Source: Candidatus Woesearchaeota archaeon (GTDB taxonomy: Archaea > Nanobdellota > Nanobdellia > SCGC-AAA011-G17 > GW2011-AR20). From it: a stretch of 35,481 nucleotides of DNA. The notes beneath the pieces were generated by a model. The model was not told the DNA's origin. It did no database searches and saw only the letters and a program-made list of their open reading frames with translations. Positions 19,631 to 28,178 of this stretch are shown here, in pieces (position 1 is the stretch's first letter; every line of letters starts with the position of its first letter). A program made the translations under genes and the position numbers. The stretch lies in assembly GCA_016203115.1 (NCBI GenBank), contig JACQNJ010000033.1:1-35481 (forward strand), given 5' to 3'.

Positions 19631-20000
19631 TCCAGATGATTTCAAAAATAAAATCGAACAATCAATTTCACAAGATTACAAAGTAGAGTTCTTAGGTAAA
19701 AACTTTGACCAAATTGCAAATCTACTTACGGATACAAAAGCAGAAAAAATTTTCAAATGGGTTGAGGATGTAGTAAAGAGCAAGATCCAGCCCATTCTTG
19801 TTGGATCAAAAAAGCCATATAAAGAATGGACAGTAAGTGAACTTCTCACCTTTCGTTATCCCTTCAGCATTGGAAATACAGAGTATAGAATAATCTTTGT
19901 AAAAGTAAAGAATTCCATTTACATTGAATTCCACCTTGGAGACCATAACTACTATGACAAAGTTCGCAAAGAGCTTGGTCTAAAGAAAAGCAGCTATTAA
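19617..20000 (+). CDS. hypothetical protein overlapping NTase gene, possible RelE-fold-like toxin
   Basis: 14-nt overlap with NTase gene; 'YRIIFVKVKNSIYIEFHLGDHNYYDKVRKEL' has the pattern of RelE-like C-terminal strands. Confidence 0.5.
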   Translation: MHMVNPDDFKNKIEQSISQDYKVEFLGKNFDQIANLLTDTKAEKIFKWVEDVVKSKIQPILVGSKKPYKEWTVSELLTFRYPFSIGNTEYRIIFVKVKNSIYIEFHLGDHNYYDKVRKELGLKKSSY

Positions 20001-20023
20001 TTTTTGATGTCTTTTGCATGTTT

Positions 20024-20653
20024 TTATTCTATTTTTGAAGATTTTAGCCATTTCTGCTTGAAAAGATCAAGAAGCATTTTATTTAAATCAGATTTTGTAC
20101 CCTGGATTAAGTAGGACAACTGCATTTCATTAGTTTCTTTGTTTATGCTGACACTTAGAACCTTATGCCTTTTTGTGTAGTCTAACAGGTTATTTATTTT
20201 TTCTTCATCTATTATATTGTTTGTTACAATTGTTAATCTCCTTTGATGAGATCCAATGTCTTTTGCTTCAAGATACTTATCTGAAACTAAGACAACCCAG
20301 ACAAAAATGTAAATAATCACGCCAAGGATATATTCCCCTACTCCTACCATGAATCCAAAAATAGCGAAAAGCCAAATTGTTGCTGCTGTTGTGAAGCCAA
20401 ACACCTTATCTGAACCTTTTATCAAAGCTCCTGCACCTAAAAATCCAATTCCTGTTACAACTGCTGCCAGTAAAGCAAGTTCATTTGCAGGATTATTGAG
20501 ATTTGCAAATACTCCTAAAGCAGAAGCCCCTAGTGCTACGAAAATAAAAGTGCCAAACCCTACCGGCTTATGAGATCTCTGCCTTTCTACACCTATAAGC
20601 AAAGAAAGTAAGAAAGTTACCAACATCCTTAGGCTAATAATTATTATTTCCAT
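20024..20653 (-). CDS. MgtC/SapB family membrane protein
   Basis: LLSLLIGVERQRSHKPVGFGTFIFVALGASALG...GIGFLGAGALIK...GFTTAATIWLFAIFG. Confidence 0.92.
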   Translation of the reverse strand: MEIIIISLRMLVTFLLSLLIGVERQRSHKPVGFGTFIFVALGASALGVFANLNNPANELALLAAVVTGIGFLGAGALIKGSDKVFGFTTAATIWLFAIFGFMVGVGEYILGVIIYIFVWVVLVSDKYLEAKDIGSHQRRLTIVTNNIIDEEKINNLLDYTKRHKVLSVSINKETNEMQLSYLIQGTKSDLNKMLLDLFKQKWLKSSKIE

Positions 20654-20800
20654 GAGGTTGCCATTGAACTTGGCACTTATTTATAAAACTTGTGGAAAAT
20701 TCTGTGTTATCCCGAAATTATTTCATAAGGCTGATTTATTTATGAAGCTAAATAATTTCTTGAAGCCTTAAAACAGCCAAAGGATCAAACAAAACAGGAT

Positions 20801-20914
20801 ATGAGCAATAGAAAAATAAGACTAAAGAGGTTAATAGAAAAGACACCAAAAAACTCAGAGAATGTTAAGAAATTGTTAGAGATACGGCAAAAGAATAAGA
20901 AAAAAGGACAATAG
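20801..20914 (+). CDS. possible 37-aa basic small protein
   Basis: MSNRKIRLKRLIEKTPKNSENVKKLLEIRQKNKKKGQ*; not in supplied track. Confidence 0.3.
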   Translation: MSNRKIRLKRLIEKTPKNSENVKKLLEIRQKNKKKGQ

Positions 20915-21062
20915 GCACAACTCACTGATTTACAGCATTATGCCTCTGAAGCCTTGTTTGCCTTTAAAATCCCTATAACAGCTTTTGTTGTTTGTCTGCT
21001 AACTTGGTTATTAGCTCTGATTTTATGATATTAATGAAAAAGCAAGGATTTATAATGGCTTC

Positions 21063-22379
21063 ATGAGCCTTTTTTCTATGGGATTTGAAAAATTAAACTT
21101 ACATGCAGATGTAGTTAAAGCAATAAATAAAAGCGGTTTTGTAGAACCAACTGCTATTCAAAATAGATGTATCCCTGAGATTAAAGCAGGTAAGGATGTT
21201 GTGGGACAATCACTTACCGGGTCGGGGAAAACAGCTGCTTTCGGTCTTCCTATAATTGAAAAGATTCAGCATGGAAAAGGTGTTCAGGCTTTGATTTTAA
21301 CACCTACAAGGGAGTTGGCAATTCAATTGCAAGAGACTCTTTCAAAATTTTCTTCTTTTATGAAAGTTCATGTTATTGCAGTTTATGGAGGGGTAAGCAT
21401 TCAACTCCAAGTAGATGCACTCAAAAAAGCAGATATTGTTGTGGCAACCCCTGGAAGAATGCTTGATCATATTAAACGGAATAATGTTAATTTCAGCAAT
21501 ACTCAATTCCTTGTTTTAGATGAATCAGACAAAATGTTTGAAATGGGTTTAATTGAAGATGTTGAGAAGATTATTAGACAACTGCCTAAAGAAAGACAAA
21601 CTCTTCTTTTCAGTGCAACTATGTCAAACGACATACAACATCTTGTTAAGAAGCATCTTAGAAATCCTGTGATAATAAAAGAACAAATTCATGTTGATAA
21701 AAAGCTTTTGAAACAAATTTATTATGAAGTAAAACAACAAGAAAAATTTTCTCTTTTAGTGCATTTGTTAAAAAATAAAACTTCGGGACTTGCAATTGTC
21801 TTTTGCGGGACAAGAAGGGAAGTTGATATTGTTTCCAGAAATTTACGATTAAATGGATTAATGGCTATGGCTGTTCATGGCGGATTAAGCCAAAATAAGA
21901 GAACTTTTGCTATAGATTCTTTGAAAAAAGAAAATGTTCAAGTGCTAGTCGCTACTGATGTTGCTGCAAGAGGTCTTGATATTAATAATATTTCACATGT
22001 TTACAATTATGATTCTCCAAAGACTCCGAGCGAGAATACTCATAGAATTGGGAGAACTGCAAGAGCTGGAAAATATGGGGAAGCTGTGACTCTCCTTTCT
22101 GATAGGGATTATGACAATTTTAGAAACGTGTTAACTGATAGAAGCATAGAAATTCAAAAGGAGCAATTGCCGCAATTTGAGAGAGTCATGTTTGTAAGAG
22201 AAGTACAGAAAAACAAGAATTTTTTTTCAAGAAGGGATTCTACAAGACCCAGCTATTCCAGACATAACTTATGGTTGAGAGATACATCAAGAAATTTTAA
22301 ACCTAGATTTAATCATTCTACATCAAGAGATTCTTCCAGAACGAGAAATAACAAAGAAAATAGAAAATATAGATCTTAG
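21063..22379 (+). CDS. DEAD-box RNA helicase
   Basis: GSGKTAAFGLP, PTRELAIQL, VATPGRMLDH, DESDKMFEMG, LFSATM, VATDVAARGLDI, HRIGRTARAG; S/R-rich tail. Confidence 0.95.
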   Translation: MSLFSMGFEKLNLHADVVKAINKSGFVEPTAIQNRCIPEIKAGKDVVGQSLTGSGKTAAFGLPIIEKIQHGKGVQALILTPTRELAIQLQETLSKFSSFMKVHVIAVYGGVSIQLQVDALKKADIVVATPGRMLDHIKRNNVNFSNTQFLVLDESDKMFEMGLIEDVEKIIRQLPKERQTLLFSATMSNDIQHLVKKHLRNPVIIKEQIHVDKKLLKQIYYEVKQQEKFSLLVHLLKNKTSGLAIVFCGTRREVDIVSRNLRLNGLMAMAVHGGLSQNKRTFAIDSLKKENVQVLVATDVAARGLDINNISHVYNYDSPKTPSENTHRIGRTARAGKYGEAVTLLSDRDYDNFRNVLTDRSIEIQKEQLPQFERVMFVREVQKNKNFFSRRDSTRPSYSRHNLWLRDTSRNFKPRFNHSTSRDSSRTRNNKENRKYRS

Positions 22380-22511
22380 GTTTTCAAAAACATTTTAGTG
22401 ATTTCAAATTGCAACTAATCACTGTTAGCCGAACCGACCCCTGCGAAGTGGTAAGAGCATAAGTTCGTCGTTTTTTAGTTAGTGGTGGAGTTCAGTCAGT
22501 AGTTTAGGGTT

Positions 22512-22523
22512 GATAGGGTAATT
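22512..22523. repeat. 12-bp inverted repeat arm GATAGGGTAATT (partner 25102-25113)
   Basis: Exact reverse complement AATTACCCTATC at 25102-25113. Confidence 0.55.
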
Positions 22524-22589
22524 CGTCCAAAAACGCAACATTTATATATTATTCATAATTATTGAATAATTATTCACTTATATTGAAAG

Positions 22590-23174
22590 ATGATACCGAA
22601 AAACACTGCAATGGTGGTAATGTTTCTGCTAAGGAACACTGATAAATTTGGCTATAATATTAATCAGATTGCCAAGCTAAACAAGATTAGTGTAGGCAGT
22701 GCATTCAAAATTCTTAAAGAACTTGAGAAAGATAAGTTAATTATAAAGAATGAAATCAGCAATGCATCTCATTATAAGCTTAATTTTGATAATCCTGAAA
22801 CAATAAAATTATGTGAACTTCTTCTTTTAGCAGAAAGAAGAAATCTTAAAGGATATGCAAAACTATATGCAGATGAACTTATAAAATTTAAAGATGCTGA
22901 GATTATTATTATTTTTGGTTCTGTTCTAAGACTAAAAGAGTTTAATGATATTGATGTTCTCTTTATTACTAATAAGGTTAAAAAAGTAAATAATTTTTGT
23001 CTTGAAATATCTAAAGTAAAAACAAAGCCAGTTGTTCCCTTGATTATGAAGCAGGAAGATTTAATAAAAGCACTGAAACAAAAGAAAGATGCCCTCATAA
23101 ACCTGATGAAAGAAGGTATTGTGCTTAAAGGAGAAACTATATTTTTGGAGGTCATAAAAAATGTTAATTCATAA
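22590..23174 (+). CDS. wHTH + MNT nucleotidyltransferase (putative antitoxin)
   Basis: IIIIFGSVLRLKEFNDIDVLFI; overlaps downstream HEPN. Confidence 0.8.
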   Translation: MIPKNTAMVVMFLLRNTDKFGYNINQIAKLNKISVGSAFKILKELEKDKLIIKNEISNASHYKLNFDNPETIKLCELLLLAERRNLKGYAKLYADELIKFKDAEIIIIFGSVLRLKEFNDIDVLFITNKVKKVNNFCLEISKVKTKPVVPLIMKQEDLIKALKQKKDALINLMKEGIVLKGETIFLEVIKNVNS

Positions 23175-23637
23175 GCAAAAGCTGGATTGGTGCTTGGCAA
23201 AAGAAACAAGAATGAAGAAGATTAAACCTAATGACAAACTATCGCAAGAGCATCTCGATAAAGCAAAACATAATCTTCGCGCCGCCGACTATAACATTAA
23301 AGGGGGTTTTAGTGATTGGGGTGTTTCACAATTTTATTATTCTATGTACCATGCTTTGCTTGCAGTGCTTTTCAAGCTCGGTTATGAATCAAAAAACCAT
23401 GAGTGTACGATAAATGCTGTTGAATATTTGATAGAAGAAGGAAAGATTCATCTTGATCTGAAAGATATCGCTTTTATCAGAACAACTGAACAAATGACTT
23501 CAAAAGATGCAAAATCGCTCCGGGAAGAATTTCAATATGGGACAGAAACGGCTGTCAATGAGAAAATCTTGAAAGAATTATTGGAGAATACCAAGAGAAT
23601 AGTGGAAAAAATTGAGATTGCATTGATTGAGTATTAG
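23161..23637 (+). CDS. HEPN domain protein (putative toxin)
   Basis: AKHNLRAADYNIKGGFSDWGVSQFYYSMYHALLAVLFKLGYESKNHECTI...LREEFQYG. Confidence 0.85.
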   Translation: MLIHKQKLDWCLAKETRMKKIKPNDKLSQEHLDKAKHNLRAADYNIKGGFSDWGVSQFYYSMYHALLAVLFKLGYESKNHECTINAVEYLIEEGKIHLDLKDIAFIRTTEQMTSKDAKSLREEFQYGTETAVNEKILKELLENTKRIVEKIEIALIEY

Positions 23638-23800
23638 GGGTGTTAAGTGAGGTCGACCGAAGGGAGAAGTGCAACGCCCCGACGAACCGTAGTGAGGAGA
23701 GTTTTTGCGCTACCGAGACTTCATGTGTCGCCGTATTTTCCTGGTACTTTGCTAATGATAAATAACTGCTTTAGCAGACAAGATTTAGGGAGTCGCTCGT
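23638..23800. repeat. GC-rich intergenic boundary element A
   Basis: Begins immediately after HEPN stop; contains GTTAAGT and gagagtttttgcgctaccgagacttc, similar to element B. Confidence 0.4.
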
Positions 23801-23845
23801 TTAAAATAGAAATCTTTATATATTACTGGTTCATATTTGGTACAC

Positions 23846-24397
23846 ATGGTTCAAAAAAGAAACAGTCTGGAAATGGACATTATTGAGTTGCTGTTAAATG
23901 TAGATAATCATGTGAGAGGTATAGCTAAGAAGCTGAATGAGTCACACTCCACAATCTTAAGAAAGCTGGATAATCTCAAAAGAGAGAATGTCATTGACTC
24001 TAGAAAAGAAGGTAAGAATAAGATTTTCTTCCTAAAAAAGAATCTTGTCTCAAAGACTTATATTCTACAAGCAGAATTACACAAGCTGGCTAAATTGTTG
24101 CGACACAACCCAGAATTAGGTGTTATCTTCGAGGATATTTTGAAAAAGACTGATGCGAAATTAATTGTATTGTTTGGATCTTATGCAAAGGGACTCGCGA
24201 AAAAAGATAGCGATGTTGATATTTACATTGAAACCAAAAACAGGGATGTTAAAAAAGTAATTGAAGCTATCCATTCAAAAATTAATGTTAAGATAGGATC
24301 TTTTGACATTAAGTCTCCATTAATCAAAGAAATTATAAAAGATCACGTAATTCTTAGAGGAATTGAGGTATTTTATGACAAACAAGTTCCTGAATAA
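23846..24397 (+). CDS. wHTH + MNT nucleotidyltransferase (putative antitoxin)
   Basis: LIVLFGSYAKGLAKKDSDVDIYIET; ATG at 23846 about 26 nt after TATA-like ctttatatatt (track start 23837 is TTG). Confidence 0.85.
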   Translation: MVQKRNSLEMDIIELLLNVDNHVRGIAKKLNESHSTILRKLDNLKRENVIDSRKEGKNKIFFLKKNLVSKTYILQAELHKLAKLLRHNPELGVIFEDILKKTDAKLIVLFGSYAKGLAKKDSDVDIYIETKNRDVKKVIEAIHSKINVKIGSFDIKSPLIKEIIKDHVILRGIEVFYDKQVPE

Positions 24398-24854
24398 ACT
24401 GAAAAAGGAAGAGAAGTTGGAATTGGTTGAACCATCAGAGGATATTTGTAACTCATACTCAGAAAAATCAGTTAATTGCTTGAAATCGGCTAAATTATTG
24501 CTACAGAATAATCTTTATGAGAATTCCATTGGTCAATCTTATTATGCGATGTATAATATTTTACTTGCATTATTATTCAGAGTAGGCATTAAATGTGAAA
24601 ATCATGGTGGCTCAATTCTTTTGCTGAAATTATTATTTAGCGAGAATGATTTGTATTCGCTAATTTCTGATGCGAAAAAAGAAAGAATAGACAAACAGTA
24701 TTACGTGACAACAGAAAAAGATGAAATCACTAAAGAGATCGCTACCGAATTACTCAATAATGCCGAAAATTTTGTTTTGAAAATAAAGATGGTTGTTAAA
24801 AACCTGAATAATGATTCTATCGATAAATTGAGGGAAAGATTCATAACTATTTAG
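24363..24854 (+). CDS. HEPN domain protein (putative toxin)
   Basis: NSIGQSYYAMYNILLALLFRVGIKCENHGGSI...KKERIDKQYYVT; overlaps MNT. Confidence 0.85.
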   Translation: MRYFMTNKFLNKLKKEEKLELVEPSEDICNSYSEKSVNCLKSAKLLLQNNLYENSIGQSYYAMYNILLALLFRVGIKCENHGGSILLLKLLFSENDLYSLISDAKKERIDKQYYVTTEKDEITKEIATELLNNAENFVLKIKMVVKNLNNDSIDKLRERFITI

Positions 24855-25050
24855 TCGTCGTATTCCACATTAGTTTAAAGAATTTATCGTAGGATTCCGC
24901 CGCTTCTTTTTGATGAATAATTACTCCAAGCGGTTTATCTGTCCAGACAATGATCCCTATTTTATCATTCCTGATTATTGTTTCAGTAAGTGGCTCAAAT
25001 CCTACTTGGGTGTATTTTACCTCTGATTTTGGATATTTTATCTCAGATTA
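24847..25050 (-). pseudogene. C-terminal remnant of a TrmB-like archaeal transcriptional regulator
   Basis: SEIKYPKSEVKYTQVGFEPLTETIIRNDKIGIIVWTDKPLGVIIHQKEAAESYDKFFKLMWNTTTK*, preceded by an in-frame stop. Confidence 0.5.
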
Positions 25051-25078
25051 ATGCAAGATAAGAATTATCTTTTTTACA

Positions 25079-25375
25079 GCGACCCCACTCGTTTAGTTAG
25101 AAATTACCCTATCCAAGATAAATATCTTTTTCGTAGAAAAAGTCTAAATGTGTGTTAGCACTACAGACCCCCACGTTTTTAAGAACTCAAATTTTATTGA
25201 AACTAATGCCTGTTAGTTTCTCCGACCTACGAGCGAGGACTAGAATTATCGTTAATAAAATTTCCGAGCGGAGTGGGGAGGACAAGGCATCAGCCGAAGA
25301 GTTTTTGAGTTGCTGTACTTCTAGGCGCTGTCGTAGTTTTCCAGAGTAAAGTTAGTCGTGGGGGCGGGCGTTAGT
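25079..25375. repeat. GC-rich intergenic boundary element B
   Basis: GAAACTAA-n6-TTAGTTTC hairpin; TTTTTGAGTTGCT (25302-25314), GGCGCTGTC (25324-25332) and GGGGGCGGGCGTTA (25360-25373) recur inverted in element C. Confidence 0.6.
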
Positions 25376-25870
25376 AAGTTTTTGTTTAATCTTCTGGATT
25401 TGAGTTTCAGTTATTTTCTCAATTACTTCTTCCATCTTCAGAACAAAGTTTCTCGCAGTTGCTGAATCTGTTTTCAGTTTTTCTTTATCTATTTGTTCCG
25501 TTACGTAATATTGTGTATCCACACGTAACTCTTTGGCTAATAATAACTCAGTATAAAACTGTTCTTCAACAATGTTCTCTTCAACGAGAAGAAAATGCAT
25601 TAATGAAATGGTGCAGTCATGGATTTCTGATTTTATGCCACATTTTTGAAGCAGAGCATACAAAACAAAATATCGGGAATAATACGCTGTTGTTGCTATC
25701 CAATCTATTTCTTCTTTTTCAATGGCGGAATCAAGCATATTTAGCGCACTCTTTGCTTTTTCGATATACGCTTTGCACAGATTATCATTTGGTTCTTCCA
25801 GTTTAATGCCTCGCTTCTGCTTCCAGCACCAAGAAACGTGGCTTTTGGAATCTTTATCTTTCGATTTCAT
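25352..25870 (-). CDS. HEPN domain protein (putative toxin); C-terminal codons lie inside boundary repeat
   Basis: WIATTAYYSRYFVLYALLQKCGIKSEIHDCTI...ELRVDTQYYVT; similar to the 24363 HEPN. Confidence 0.85.
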   Translation of the reverse strand: MKSKDKDSKSHVSWCWKQKRGIKLEEPNDNLCKAYIEKAKSALNMLDSAIEKEEIDWIATTAYYSRYFVLYALLQKCGIKSEIHDCTISLMHFLLVEENIVEEQFYTELLLAKELRVDTQYYVTEQIDKEKLKTDSATARNFVLKMEEVIEKITETQIQKIKQKLTNARPHD

Positions 25871-26471
25871 AGTAATACCTCCATAATGCGTTAATAAAAA
25901 TGTCTGGGTTGTGCAAAATAAGGTGGTATTTTAGGATTTCCATAATCAAGGCGTCTTTTTTTCTTAGTCCATTCTCAAAGCTTTCAGGTATTGTAGTCTT
26001 AAGATTAATGGTTTTTCCGTATGTTTTTCCCATAGCTTTTATTTTTGTGATTTCAGCTTCTTTCAGTTCTCCTAAACAAAACAGGTCAAGATCACTATCT
26101 TCTTTGAATGTTCTTTTAGCATAAGAACCAAATAAAACAAATGAACCTGAAAGATTAAGTTTAGAAATTTCTGTCGTTATTTTTTTAATGAGAAATACTT
26201 GTTCTTGAAAGAGTATTGCTTCTACAAGTTCGCTTATAATCAAATAATTTTTGGTGAGATTATTATCAAGATTTAAAGTGTAAACTTTGTTTTTGCCAAT
26301 AGTCTTAGCGATTAGGACTTTATCTTTTTCTAATGCTCCAAGATGTGGAAGAAGAGTAACATGGCTTTTCTTGGTTAATTTAGCCATTTCTCTAGTGTGG
26401 TATTGGGCTAAATAGTTTGAACGGTAAAGGCTAATTATCCTCAGTTTGTTACTGGTCGTTTTATCTACCAT
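25854..26471 (-). CDS. wHTH + MNT nucleotidyltransferase (putative antitoxin)
   Basis: GSFVLFGSYAKRTFKEDSDLDLFCLG; overlaps HEPN start. Confidence 0.85.
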   Translation of the reverse strand: MVDKTTSNKLRIISLYRSNYLAQYHTREMAKLTKKSHVTLLPHLGALEKDKVLIAKTIGKNKVYTLNLDNNLTKNYLIISELVEAILFQEQVFLIKKITTEISKLNLSGSFVLFGSYAKRTFKEDSDLDLFCLGELKEAEITKIKAMGKTYGKTINLKTTIPESFENGLRKKDALIMEILKYHLILHNPDIFINALWRYYYEIER

Positions 26472-26544
26472 GTGGTATTAATAATTACCATCAGTATAAA
26501 AATGTTTTGGTTATTGTGTTATTACTCATAAAAGACAAACAAAC

Positions 26545-26561
26545 AGAAAGCTTTATAAATA
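26545..26561 (+). promoter_or_regulatory. archaeal BRE/TATA promoter agaaagctttataaata
   Basis: Identical 17-mer at 28142-28158; start codon about 20 nt downstream. Confidence 0.65.
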
Positions 26562-26581
26562 GGTGCTACTTTAAGCCTCAT

Positions 26582-26942
26582 ATGAACTTTAAAGAATTAC
26601 TGGCAGCAGGTTTGATTGGAGCATTGGTTGCAGGGGTAGATGGATGTAAAAAGGAAACGCCTGATCTTGAAGCTGTGGTTGAACAGACTGCCTCATTTGA
26701 AAGAACAATCAACGGACACTCCTATAAGTTTGAAGGAAATAAAGTTACAGAGATAACTTCTGATGAAGATACTCAAGCAATATATGGTATCATTTCCGAT
26801 GCTCATGGCGAAGCAATTCAGTGCTAATTTTGGTGGTCTTGAAGCTTGGAAGCATCTTGATGGAAAAACATATAGTGGAATGGTCGGAGTTCTCACAGTA
26901 AAGGGAGATCAAGCGAAATTTGAAATGTTATACGCACAGTAA
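26582..26942 (+). pseudogene. small lipoprotein with apparent 1-nt frameshift
   Basis: Frame 1 MNFKELLAAGLIGALVAGVDGCKKE...YGIISDAHGEAIQC* (to 26827); +1 frame ORF 26805..26942 MAKQFSANFGGLEAWKHLDGKTYSGMVGVLTVKGDQAKFEMLYAQ*. Confidence 0.55.
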
Positions 26943-26955
26943 GTCTATCGTTTGT

Positions 26956-27208
26956 TAACGCCCGCCCCCAATAAATCTCTGAAAATTTTGTTTAGTCTAC
27001 GTTAAGTGAAGTTGCTAATTTCATTCCGTTTTTTCTCTTGACTAAACGAAGACAGCGCCGTCAAGAAGTATCAGTTCACTTTTAGCGATAAAAGCAACTC
27101 AAAAATTGAAACTAAGCCCTGTTCAACGACCTGAGGGCATCAGCCCGAAAATGCAATGTGGCAAGCGAGATTAATTTTAGCAAATTTTAAGGGCTGGGGA
27201 CGGCGCGC
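26956..27208. repeat. GC-rich intergenic boundary element C
   Basis: TAACGCCCGCCCCC (26956-26969) pairs with B; GCGAGATTAATTTTAG (27165-27180) and GACGGCGCGC (27199-27208) pair with D. Confidence 0.6.
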
Positions 27209-27209
27209 A

Positions 27210-27930
27210 TTATTTTATTGCAACAATATCCAGATGTCTTGGTCTTTCCATTTCTATATTCTTGTAATCTCTATAAACTTCAAATTTCGAGAATCCAGCT
27301 TTTTGTAATTGGTCCACCCAATCTCTCTCTAAGAATATGGGTAACACATAAATCTTGATACTCTTTTTCACCAATTTTATGAATTACATCCCTAATTCTA
27401 AAATGCTCTGTAAATCTATCGTGTATTTTTGTTTTTATTTTTTCCCCATTATCTCCGAGAGTCTCATTTTCAATGAATTTTTCCTTGCTCTCAGGAATAT
27501 GTTCCCAACTTTTATTATCTATAACAAAAATGCCACCTTTTCTAAGAGATTGAAAAATATTTTTTATGACTTTCCAATATTGTAAGGGTTCCTCTCCTAA
27601 AGTGGTCCACATACATATGGCGGCATCAAATTTTTCAGGATATGAAAAATTATTTGCGTTTTGTAAAACAAATTGGGCATTTGAACTTTCTTTTTTCGCA
27701 TCATCTTCTGCTTTCTTAATTTGAAATGGCGAAAAATCAATTCCTACGACTTCGTAGCCCATCTTGGATAATGGAATAGCGTGCCTTCCTATACCGCAAG
27801 CTACATCCAAAATTTTTTTTACATCATGTTTTTTAAAAATCCCATCTAAAAGATTGATTTCTAAATTTGTATCTACAAGATGATTAATAATTGTTTTATA
27901 ATGTTCTGGAAGTTTATAGAGGATTTGCAT
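27210..27930 (-). pseudogene. class I SAM-dependent methyltransferase with C-terminal frameshift
   Basis: KKILDVACGIGRHAIPLSKMGYEVVGIDFSPFQI; annotated ORF ends 27280, but the +1 frame continues ..DWVDQLQKAGFSKFEVYRDYKNIEMERPRHLDIVAIK* to 27210. Confidence 0.8.
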
Positions 27931-27969
27931 AATTTAAGTAAAATGATTAGTTATTTAAAGTTTTGTTTG

Positions 27970-28138
27970 GCGCGCCGTCTGGGCGGGGGACGGAATAACT
28001 AAAATTAATCTCGCGCAGAGTTTTTTTGCTTCAGCAAAAAATTTCGTTGAATTCCTGTTAGTTTCGTCTGACCAACGGGAAGACCTAAAATTTAGTGCAA
28101 TGTTCCGAAGGAAAATTTTAGAGTTTTTTTCGGGGCAC
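27970..28138. repeat. GC-rich intergenic boundary element D
   Basis: GCGCGCCGTC (27970-27979) and CTAAAATTAATCTCGC (27999-28014) are inverted copies of C; ends TTTTTTTCGGGGCAC (28124-28138). Confidence 0.6.
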
Positions 28139-28141
28139 AAT

Positions 28142-28158
28142 AGAAAGCTTTATAAATA
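28142..28158 (+). promoter_or_regulatory. archaeal BRE/TATA promoter agaaagctttataaata
   Basis: Identical to 26545-26561; ATG at 28179. Confidence 0.65.
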
Positions 28159-28178
28159 TCAACTAAATAGTAGTAACT

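Noticed and set aside
22772-23209. ORF 145 aa on - strand
   Set aside because: Antisense to the MNT gene; hydrophobic/Ser-rich antisense artefact.
23647-23886. ORF 79 aa on + strand
   Set aside because: Spans the GC-rich boundary element and the MNT promoter; composition not protein-like.
25152-25349. ORF 65 aa on + strand
   Set aside because: Lies wholly in boundary element B; best explained as repeat sequence.
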